Source of the DNA: Eurosta solidaginis
Lineage: Eukaryota; Arthropoda; Insecta; Diptera; Tephritidae
Length of the DNA stretch: 64,000 nt
NCBI RefSeq assembly: GCF_040869045.1
Contig: NC_090320.1
Location: 249,054,978-249,118,977, forward strand
Reading direction: 5' to 3'
Of this stretch, positions 55,658-64,000 are shown in pieces. The translations under genes were made by a program, and so were the position numbers. The notes beneath the pieces were generated by a model that was not told where the DNA came from, did not search any database, and saw only the letters and a list, made by a program, of their open reading frames with translations. Numbering within the stretch: position 1 is the stretch's first letter; every line of letters starts with the position of its first letter.

Positions 55658-55998
55658 GTGGCCGCCGTGGTGTGATGGTAGCTCGCTCCGTCTATCATAC
55701 CGAAGATCCTGGGTTCACTGTCATGCAAAGCAGTGTAAAAAATTTGGAAACATGTTTTGTCATATAAAAACAGTGTTTCTAAGCCCTTGATTTGGCAAGC
55801 ATTCCGAGTATATTTCTGCCATGAAAAGCTTTTCAGTGAAAACTCATCTGCATGGCAGATGCCGTTCAGAGTCGGCGTAAAACATCATGTAGGTACTGCC
55901 CGGACAATTTGTAGGAAAAATTAAAATGCAAATTAGAAGAGAACCTCGGCTTAAAATCACTTCGGAGGTTATCGCGCCTTGTATTTATTTATTTTTTC
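55658..55998 (+). mobile_element. tRNA-derived SINE copy
   Basis: GTGGTGTGATGGTAGCTCGC (A-box region), CTGGGTTCACTGTCATGC (B-box, mutated), GTGTATTTCTGCCATGAAAA, CTTCGGAGGTTATCGCGCCT and a T-rich 3' end. Confidence 0.85.
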
Positions 55999-57040
55999 GA
56001 GCTTAATTCAGACATATTGACATATCAACTAAGTTTTAGTCATTTAAACAAAATGAGTCTTTCAATGACAGCCGTCCTGCAATAAAAACCTATTAGGTGC
56101 ACTTTAAAGACAATACAAATTTAGAACTTGAACGCCAAATCAGTTACACAGCTAACTTAACAGTTAGTTAAATGTATTTTTGAAAAAACGGCAAACTGTC
56201 AAACAGTGAACTGTCAATTTGCCAATGTCGCTGCAAACGCGGAAATCTCTACGGTGACATATGCCAGTTTAGACGAGAGAGTTTCATGCTAATGAAAACA
56301 AAGCGTTACTTTAATTGGAAGCTGAACTATATGTGTTGCTCGTCGCGGTCATTAACTGTCACATGACGCAATTGCAAAAGATTAGCGGTAAATGCCACCA
56401 ACACTTCAAAGTCGACAAGTCGATTGTACAAAAAAATTATTCAGCTGTAAATTGCCAGTGGAAATGCTTGAATGCATTGCAAGTTACTTGGAGGCATGGT
56501 GCAACAGCAGTGATGCTTTGCGTGGTGCACGTTTCAAAAGTATTGGACATTTAGTGGCAGGCAATCGTGATTGATGTGAAATAGTAGTAAAATATATTAT
56601 TGAAGGTGGGCGCAAAGTAAATAGAACATTTTCTAATAAACTTCTATTACAGGAGCAAAAAAGTTCACGTTGTTGTTCCAGAACAAATTTTTTTTTAAAT
56701 ACTTTTTGTCATTAACAGATATTATAAAAGGTGTATTTCTGGGGAGCTCTTGCATAGGCTTTGAGGAAGATTATTGTTGTTTGCTCCATCAACTACAGAA
56801 ATGAAAGTATAAAAAATGTGTTAATTTGTTCACTATGAAGAGTTTTCGAGCTGGTGAGTTGGGTGCACGGCATGCCTCTGGTCCTGGCTAGAAACCTAAC
56901 GGCTACCTTCAGGATAAACTACTTTGTTTTATATTTTTCCAGAATGAAAGCGTAATACAAGTGTTAGTGTAAACATAATGTTTGGAAGTGGAGTTTTGTG
57001 TGGGACTCATATCCTGTATGGGTGTCCAGTGTTATCGAAA
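55999..57040. other. Unassigned sequence with a small F-box-like frame
   Basis: The frame 56392-56574 contains KLPVEMLECIASYLEAWC, which superficially resembles the start of an F-box (LP-E-L--I--YL). It is only 60 aa, overlaps another frame, and has no recognisable continuation. Confidence 0.3.
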
Positions 57041-57480
57041 TGTTATTGCTGTTACCGTTATCGTTCTGGGACTGTTAGCGACGGGTTGTGGGCGCTTTCC
57101 GTTTTTTTTCGACAAAATTTCAGTTTGCTATCGGCGAAATATCAACAAGTTATCGAATTGTTTTCAAAGTGTGATAAATTTGTAATCGGTAACAAAAGTT
57201 ATCGATGACTTACCGATTTTATCGACAAGTTATCGATTTGTTATCAATTAGTTATCGGTTTTTATCGAAAAATTATCGATCTACAATCGAAAAGTCTTCG
57301 ATTTGCTGTCAACAAAATATCTTTAATAACGAAAAGTTACCGACTTGCTATCAACGTACCACCGATTCATTATACACGAAAAAAACCGTTTTTTTTGGCA
57401 GCCGCTTTCGACTTGATCGGTAGTAGCGTCGAGCGATTTTTTTCGATATACTCAACCGATTTTCTCGATAGTCTTTACTG
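57041..57480 (-). repeat. CGATAA array, opposite orientation
   Basis: Dense GTTATCGATTTGTTATC and TATCGAAAAATTATCGATCT motifs at 57110-57360. Complement of the family seen at 6190-6550 and 15780-16050. Confidence 0.7.
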
Positions 57481-58029
57481 ATTGAACTTAACCGAAAATG
57501 TCGGTATTCCCAATCGAATAAAAGTTGTAAGTTAGAATTGCTAATTCATTCATTGGACAGGATGGGTTGATGATTCGTCCGAAGGACCATCCTCAAAAGT
57601 TTTTTGTAATAACTTTCGTTTAAAAATATGGACATTATACTTCTTTGTGACTAAGGCTCGTAGTAAAAATAATCGTTACAGGCATGTAACCACGCTCCAT
57701 TTTTAAAATTATTTCAAATATTTCCTATACATTAAATTCTGCTATAATTCAGTACTTAATATGATATATCTGTAATTTATAAAGTTACAATGTTAAAATC
57801 TTCTAGTAACAATTTCGTAAGGATGGCTTAAAACTCGCATTTACATATTTTATGGCCGCTCGTATTTTTTAAAAAAGTTTTGCATTCACTTCGAAAACGA
57901 TTGAAGGTATATTGAGGAAATTTGTAATGCATATTTGCCAGTAAAAGAATATCGCAAAATCGGCTGACAACTAGGCCCAGTTTCTATACAAAAATGAAAA
58001 AAAAATCTCTAGCCTTGCATTTGACGTTG
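57481..58029. other. Probable degenerate Helentron-like sequence
   Basis: Phrases such as GGCATGTAACCACGC, TATCGCAAAATCGGC and AGGCCCAGTTTCTATAC resemble the CCACGCCCAGTTTTTATAC body of the DINE-like elements, but no terminus is visible. Confidence 0.35.
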
Positions 58030-58364
58030 TATGGCTGCCGCTGTCGCGTGGTTATAGTGTGGTTAAAAGTCCCTGGCAAAATCAAAAATTTAGAAACAAG
58101 TTTATTCAATTAAAAAAGATTCTCTAAACGGCGTCGCTCCTCGTTAGTTACCTGGCAAACGCCCCGAGTGTATTTCTGCCATGAAAAGGTACTCAGTGAA
58201 AGCTCATCTGCCTTGCAGATGCCATTCGGAGTCGGCGTAGAACATATAGGTCTCGTCTCGCAAATTTGTAGGATAAATTAAAAGGAGCACAACGCAAATT
58301 CGAAGAGAATATAGGCCTAAAATCTCTTCGGAGGCTAATACGTCTTGTATTATTTTTTTTTTTT
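58030..58364 (+). mobile_element. tRNA-derived SINE, degenerate copy
   Basis: GTGTATTTCTGCCATGAAAA, TTGCAGATGCCATTCGGAGT and a T-rich 3' end are clear. The tRNA head is damaged and the B-box region is deleted. Confidence 0.75.
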
Positions 58365-58939
58365 GGCAATGAAAATTTGTTTATTTTTTTAAAGAATACA
58401 TACACCAAGCAATTTCAGATATTAATTTATGGATATCGAACGATTGACTTCGCCGTTCCTGAAATATTGTAATATTCATCTCAAAGTTGAGAGATCTATC
58501 CATTTTGATAAAGGCTGTCAGTATTCTACAGTGTTGGAATAATGAAAAATCTAAAAAAAAACTGGAAAAGATGAAAGTTTTCAAGCCCCACTCGAATTCC
58601 TTTTACCACCGATTTTCAGAAAGTGCTTAGACTATGGAGGAAACGCTTCTCTCTCAATCGGAGACAGCGATGAAGCACCCAGGGAAGATGATAACACGGG
58701 TCAACACAAAATTTGACTTTGACTTCAAAGCATTAAATTTCAATTATTTAGGTCGTAATTTGAAGAAAAAAAAGTTTGCTTTCCTATTTAGGAAACCGCT
58801 TGAAATTTTTCAAAATCTGTGATTTTAATTTTGACTTGAAAATGAAACAATTAAAATAAATATTTTTATTAAAGTTTAATATCGAAATAACTTACAAAAA
58901 AGTAGAAAATGATTTAAATGTGTACACTTTTACTTTTTC
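58365..58939. other. Unassigned sequence
   Basis: The 62-aa plus frame at 58634 has no domain. Confidence 0.5.
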
Positions 58940-59665
58940 TATCCCTCAATATACCCAAAATATAGTCACCCATCATGTTTTCATTATATTGGCCTTGATA
59001 ACGCTATTCGAAGAAGAGCCCAAAAGCTCTGCTTTACTTTTTGGTAAATTTAAACCTTTAATCAAATCATTGAAATCTTATGTAGTGATGAAATGATCTT
59101 TTGGTTGTTCTGGTGTCGGTAAAAACTCCTTATCGGCATTGCTTTTATAAGAACTAAGAGATGAGCCACATCTCTGCGATAATTTTTTCGGTGGCTCTGG
59201 TACTGGTCATGTCACATCGTGTGCGACTGTAGCAGAAGAAGATTCAAGATCAGGATATTCGATAGGTTTTGCATTTTTACCACTACGTCTTTTACTCGGA
59301 TTCACAATGCAAATGTAGCAGTCTTTAACGTGGTCTTTTGGTTCTCGTTAGATTCTTGGTGTTGCATATTTCATAGATCTTATCTCACCTCTATACCAAC
59401 CTAAAATATAAATAGAGAAAGCAATATGCCTACTTTATTTAATTTTGCTTACCTTCCAAACATCTTTTACAGTAACTACAGGCAACATGTGGAGCCCATG
59501 TCTTGTCTTGATTCCAAACAGGACAGCCAATCTATGCTTTACAGAGGATGAGAGATGTACTTAATTAATATTTTATATCACGAACTTTATTAAATTGCCC
59601 ACATATATAACAAAAAGCATCAGCTTCATATTTACACTTTCGGGACGATATTTTAGGTTATCCTA
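58940..59665 (-). pseudogene. Cysteine-rich insect protein remnant, two or three exons
   Basis: On the minus strand: KCKYEADAFCYICGQFNKVRD (59590-59650), then WNQDKTWAPHVACSYCKRCLEG ending at a GT donor (GGTAAGC, near 59455). After a possible intron of about 50-60 bp come REPKDHVKDCYICIVNPSKR (about 59283-59342), then VPEPPKKLSQRC, and NDLIKGLNLPKSKAELLGSS near 59010-59060. This order (C..D-FCYICG; DQDK-WAPH--C--C; W-REPK-H--DCYFC; DL---L-LSK-KAELLGSRL) matches a widespread insect protein family whose members are often in transposon-rich DNA; I know no established function. Stops show it is inactive here. Cys pairs suggest metal binding. Confidence 0.6.
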
Positions 59666-60265
59666 GATTTTTACAAAACACCTCATCGTGGTTTAGTTAT
59701 CACTTTAGCGCCAGAGTATTGAGTATTGTTACTGTAACTATTACGCAAGCAAACTTTATACGGAAAAATAAAAAGATGATAAAAAAATGTTAAGGACTAA
59801 CTTTATATAAATGGGCCAAAAAATAGAAGGCAATTTTTCCTTTAATACAGACACAGTCTTGTTGAATTTTGACCAAAAAACTTTAACAGTAGCTCTTGTA
59901 AAAGAATTTTGGGATTTAAAATTATAAAGGTAGAGCGCGTGTTTAAATTTTAAATAATCAATTAGTTAATCCCAAGTACATGGTTTGCCTTAAAGTAATT
60001 TAAGTAATTCCTAAGTGAAAATTCTTATCTTTATTTATTTGTTCAAAATATCAAGATTTAAGAGAATTAGTGGAATTTTCGCTGACAACACTGGCGAAAA
60101 CAACAGAATTCCACCTCGCATCATAACAAGAGAATTCCACCTCGTTTGTAAGCTTCTTAAATTGCACAGTTGAAAATCGTGGTGAAATTCGCATACGCCT
60201 AAAAGTCTAAAAGATTCGTGCATTGAGTTGGGCCTTCAAAGAGGTGGAATTCTACAATCTTGGCC
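59666..60265. other. Unassigned sequence
   Basis: GAATTCCACCTCG occurs twice within 30 bp (60109 and 60133), with a complementary GAGGTGGAATTC at 60240. No gene recognised. Confidence 0.45.
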
Positions 60266-61200
60266 TACTCTTCTAAATAGTTCGACTTGTGCGTTACGTA
60301 GCTAAAATTTCTTGATCAAACCTTGCACTGTCACCGAGTTTTAAACTATATTTCAGGGTTTAAGTCTCTAGACATCCAGGAAGTTAGTTAAAAATGGATT
60401 GAAAAATTCCCAAATTAAAATTAAGTTTCATATTATCTCGATCCATGCGCCACCTAGCGGAATTCTTTTGATAAAATATTGCATCGTCACCCGTTTGTGG
60501 CTTTTGTGCTCAAGTGTCATGTCTCCAGATCATCGGAAAGTTACTCAAAAATCGCTCGCAAGATTCCCCTCATTTTTCAGGGATTTGTAGTTATCTAAAT
60601 TAGCACGCCACCTAGCGGAACTTTGTTTTCTATAAATTGTATTGTCACCGGGTCTCGAACTATGTGCTAAGTTACAAGTCTCTAGGTAACCGCGAAGTTA
60701 GTTAAAAATGGATTGAAAAATTCCCAAAGTAAAATTAATTTTCCTAATATCTCTATCCATGCGCCACCTAGCGGAATTTTTTAATAAAATATTGCATTGT
60801 CACCGGTTTCTGACTCACGGCTGAAGTTTCATATCTCCAGCTCACCGGGAATTTACTCAAAAATTGATTGCAAAATTCCCAGCGGGTTTTGAGGGATTTC
60901 CAGGGATTTCCGTTTATCTCGATTCGTCTGCCACCTAGCGGCATTTTGTTTTCCAAGAATTGTAGTGCCATCGACTCGCAAACTATGTGCTAAGTTTCAA
61001 GTCTCTGGATTACCGAGAAGTTAGTTAAAAGTCGATCGCAAAATTTCAATTTTAAAATTAATTTTCTGTATATCTCGATCCGTGCGCCACCTAACGGATT
61101 TTTTTTCACTTGCATTGTAATGCCTCCCAGATCTGAACTATGTTCTAATTATCAAGTGTCTAGTTCAACGGGAAGTTACCGAAAGAGAGTTTTCCGTGGG
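60266..61200 (+). repeat. 157-bp satellite array, about six units
   Basis: CACCTAGCGG recurs at 60451, 60608, 60765, 60932 and (CACCTAACGG) 61088, a spacing of 157, 157, 167 and 156 bp. Each unit has ATCTCGAT, CACCTAGCGG, ATTGCATTGTCACCGG and AAGTCTCTAG-GGGAAGTTA phrases. Units are 75-90% alike by eye. Confidence 0.88.
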
Positions 61201-61694
61201 TCAAAAATACGTATGGAAATGAGTGGACAAACATGAAAGGGACTTAATATAAAGGTAGTAAAAATGTATTTTCTTTTCGTTTTTGTTTATAATTAAACAG
61301 AAAATCACGAAATAAACTTTAGAACAAAAAACAAAATTTTTTTTGTAGAGTCGTGTAATGTTTCACCCAGTCTACACATTTCTCATTGTGTCCCTAAGCC
61401 TTATTTTCATTCGTCGCAAGTAAGAAAAATAATTTAAAGCCCTAGTGAACGCGGTTACCTACATGCGAATTATGAAAAAAAAAACTCAAATAAACTTGAT
61501 TTCTTATGCTAGATAGTTGTTTTTTTGTTTAAGGAAAAACTGGATTGCTTTGAGGAAGAAATTGCTATGGCGAAAAATCATTTATATTTTGCTAAAAACG
61601 TTTTTGAATGTAGAAATAATATCACTGTCATATATTTCAGCTTTTATATGGCTTTCAGGGTATGGAATCTGCCTTAGATAAGTTTAGAAACATC
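61201..61694. other. Unassigned AT-rich sequence
   Basis: No ORF or repeat recognised. Confidence 0.5.
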
Positions 61695-61945
61695 AGATCT
61701 ATAGCACTGGCGACGGCGAGTACCGCAGAAGACTTAATTATGAGGCCTGCGCATTCAAACACAGCGGCTACGCTGGCTATGCCACGTTATGTGAATGCAA
61801 GATGATACTCCGCCTACAGAAGCAGTGGTAGAGCGGCCCCACGCCACTGGAAGGACAGTTGAAAAACTAGCTAATTAGCCTGGGAAGTACCCATTGTAGA
61901 TGCGACTTGTGCGCCTTGTTGGACGGCAATAGCTGTTTAAATGGT
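61695..61945 (+). pseudogene. RTE-2 LINE C-terminal tail fragment
   Basis: ACTGGCGACGGCGAGTACCG, CAGCGGCTACGCTGGCTATG, and TGCGCCTTGTTGGACGGC correspond to the GDGEYRR, QRLRWLGH and LLDG segments at 11300-11625, with many frameshifts. Confidence 0.65.
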
Positions 61946-62547
61946 TAGGTTTAGTAGGTGGGTAGGTTCTCTAGACATGCGCTTTTATGTTTACCATCGA
62001 ACTTCACGAGTATTTGCTACTCACGCCTTTTTTCGTAGCCCATATGGAATGCGCCGAGCTTACAAAGGTTATATTTTAACTATGAAAAGTCGCATCGAAA
62101 ATTCCAGCGCCATGCCAAGTTTATATGCGAATGCGAATACTCACAGTATCCCTATTAAGTACATAAATTATAAAATCCTACTCCATTACTATTTCAGCAA
62201 CTCTGTATAACATGCAATGATTGATGTTTCACTATATAATTAAATGTGTTAAAATATATAACACACATGTTCTAAACTTTATTAAATGTAAATACGTAAA
62301 TGAAATCGCAAGCCAGATGCACAAGCCTTTCTGCGAAAAGCAAGAACAATATAAAGTTGAGGTGGCCATTTTTGTTAATAAAGCGGAGAGAAACTGTAAT
62401 GTTGTACGTGTAAACTTCTCATAAATAATGGCGGCGATATTCTCGCTTAACACACGCTAAAGTAATTCTCGGTATATAACAACTACAAACATTTATGGAC
62501 AACTTTACGTTTATATTTTATATCAGTTAAACATTAAAAATTATGTA
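61946..62547. other. Unassigned sequence
   Basis: Overlapping 67-89-aa frames without domains. Confidence 0.5.
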
Positions 62548-62553
62548 CATCCA

Positions 62554-62583
<30 letters not shown>
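62548..62583 (+). repeat. (CATA)n microsatellite
   Basis: About eight consecutive CATA units. Confidence 0.95.
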
Positions 62584-62584
<1 letters not shown>

Positions 62585-62795
62585 GTACTTGTACTATGTA
62601 AGTCACATATAACACATGACATGTGACAGGCGATAGCTGATGCCTTAACTGATCTCGTATCTACAATACATATTTTTTATATATGTAGCAGCGAACACAA
62701 AAATAGCAGTAGCAATTTTAAATAAAATTTCTTCAAAGAAACTCCATGAGGTGGTCAAAGACTGAGGTATGCTCAATCTATCTAAAGTCGGGTGT

Positions 62796-63260
62796 AGGTC
62801 CCATTTCCCCCACCTTGATAAATAAACACTAAATTAATGTATTGATTTCGAACACACGCGAGTCCCCATAACCTTAACCACTTGAGATAGGGTGAGACAG
62901 AGTAGGAGATCGGCTTCTGGTAGTTAATATCGCCGCGGTAGTTGCGATCTAAAAGACGATGACGATTTTCCACAGAGAGGGATAGAGAACTAGCCAATAG
63001 TGGTTTTAGTAGCGGTGACACTCGGATAGTGATGAGAGAGTACTATTATTAACAGTGCCGCTTGGAGGAGAGGATATTAGCGACATTGGTTCTCACCAAA
63101 GGGTAGTGACAGACTACTATTAATAGATAAATGATTGAAGATCGCACTGCGACCATTGGTCTATTGTGCCCTGACAGACTACTATTAGTAACGGGGTGTT
63201 AGCTTCGAAAGAGGTGACTGAGTACTACTAGTAACGATAGCACTTGGAAAAGATTTTTCA
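62796..63260. repeat. Loose repeats of a GAC(A/T)GA-TACTATTA motif
   Basis: GAGAGTACTATTATTAACAG (63036), GACAGACTACTATTAATAGA (63109), GACAGACTACTATTAGTAAC (63173) and GACTGAGTACTACTAGTAAC (63210) at irregular spacing of about 35-75 bp. Function and family unknown. Confidence 0.5.
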
Positions 63261-63480
63261 AAATTTGTTTTCCCCAGGGTGTTTCAGGTTTCTTTCATAT
63301 AAATAGTAAAGCTATGTATCTATCTATGAAAGAAGATATTTTGGAGAATATTAGCATTACAATGCTGTTAGTAAATAATCACACCCACAAAAACAGCAAG
63401 TAGCCACACTTATGTACAAGGCAACGAAAAATATTTCACACACATAACCAGCACCATAAGCAAAGAGATTATCTGCAGTG

Positions 63481-63530
63481 GCGGATCTAGGGGGGGGAGG
63501 GCGGCTATGGGGGCTAAATAGAGAGCTGTA
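63481..63530 (+). mobile_element. hAT-like terminus
   Basis: CAGTGGCGGATCTAGGGGGG matches the right end of the element at 23001-25481 read inward (CAGTGGTGGATCCAGGGGG). The other end is not found, so the element may be truncated or run beyond the window. Confidence 0.5.
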
Positions 63531-64000
63531 TCATGTGTTCTCCGTTCGAACTAAGTCATTACGTGCAAGGTTGAGGTATCATACGTGCGAGTTATGTTCA
63601 TTTTGCACGTAGCGGCATACTAAGGACACACGGTATGGTTTTAAATTTTTTATGCCAAACATTGTCTGCTGTGAATATTTCTACTGAGTGTATCTCGCAT
63701 TTTTTACAGAAATTGATCTAAACTCACTTTCTTATGGTTAGGGAGCTCTGAAAGTTGAAATAAGTGGCATAGAGGGCTCTACTCGTTAAAAACTTAACAG
63801 CATATTGTCAGTCCCGTCCTTACTTGTTATAGTTCTATTTATATTTTATAATAATAAAAATACGTTAAGTAAGCAGTAATTACTTTGTTCCGCCAAATAT
63901 AAGAAAAAACTTAACGCCGGCACATATGGCTCGTCTTGTCATCGAAACGACATTTCATCACTTTCAGCGCTTTCTTCATTTTCGAAGTTTTCTGCTGTTG
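63531..64000. other. Unassigned sequence with a Helentron-like 3' end
   Basis: TTGTCAGTCCCGTCCTTACTTGTTAT at 63807-63830 resembles the 3' end at 49820-49838; the preceding sequence is not clearly related. No coding region. Confidence 0.4.

Noticed and set aside
56392..56574. F-box host gene exon
   Set aside because: Only one short motif resembles an F-box, no splice context or continuation is convincing.

Overview
This window looks like gene-poor, repeat-saturated DNA from a true fly, most likely a tephritid fruit fly. That assignment is inference: it rests on recognising dispersed dipteran repeat families (DINE-1/Helentron-like elements whose 3' ends read CCTTCCTTACTTGTT, a tRNA-derived SINE, R1-, Jockey- and RTE-like LINE remnants, gypsy-type solo LTRs with ATAT target duplications), not on a database hit. 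No host protein-coding gene could be supported. Almost all open reading frames are transposon coding sequence, transposon wreckage or chance frames in AT-rich DNA.

Layout. 1-4.3 kb: two Helentron/DINE-1-like elements facing each other 3' end to 3' end, each with a core of 130-bp tandem repeats. 4.8-17 kb: LINE wreckage (RNase H/zinc-knuckle tails, an RTE-like reverse transcriptase, a Jockey-type C terminus, and an R1-type reverse transcriptase split by a gypsy solo LTR), a 1.1-kb fold-back element and dispersed CGATAA arrays. 17-21 kb: a short Helitron with a 129-bp tandem core, then a third DINE-like element. 22-25.5 kb: a nest in which a TA-flanked element sits in a Helitron, which sits in a hAT-like element. 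27-29.4 kb: a 436-bp tandem array ending in an inverted copy inside TTTTA tracts. 30.9-32.1 kb: a DUF4780-like ORF interrupted by a 5'-truncated Jockey copy with a 12-bp target duplication. 32.6-37 kb: two short inverted-repeat elements and two opposed RTE-like pseudogenes. 39-42.4 kb: a TA-flanked element carrying a SINE (10-bp duplication) and a Transib-like DNA transposon. 43.4-50.3 kb: a diverged satellite hosting an apparently intact RTE-like LINE (1047-aa ORF, 9-bp duplication), then further DINE-like elements. 51.5-59.7 kb: Jockey, R1/I and zinc-domain gene remnants, a second solo LTR and SINEs. 60.3-61.2 kb: a 157-bp satellite. 61.7-64 kb: a LINE tail, microsatellite and a hAT-like terminus.

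The most notable locus is the 2,150-bp element at 39957-42106. Its 37-bp terminal inverted repeats begin with CACAGTG, identical to the consensus heptamer of V(D)J recombination signals. The left end also has a nonamer-like ACAAAAACA after a 24-bp spacer. The element is flanked by a perfect 5-bp GC-rich duplication (CGCTG) and carries a reading frame resembling the C-terminal catalytic part of RAG1/Transib transposase. The one gene with all expected catalytic motifs intact is the RTE-like ORF at 44435-47578 on the minus strand.
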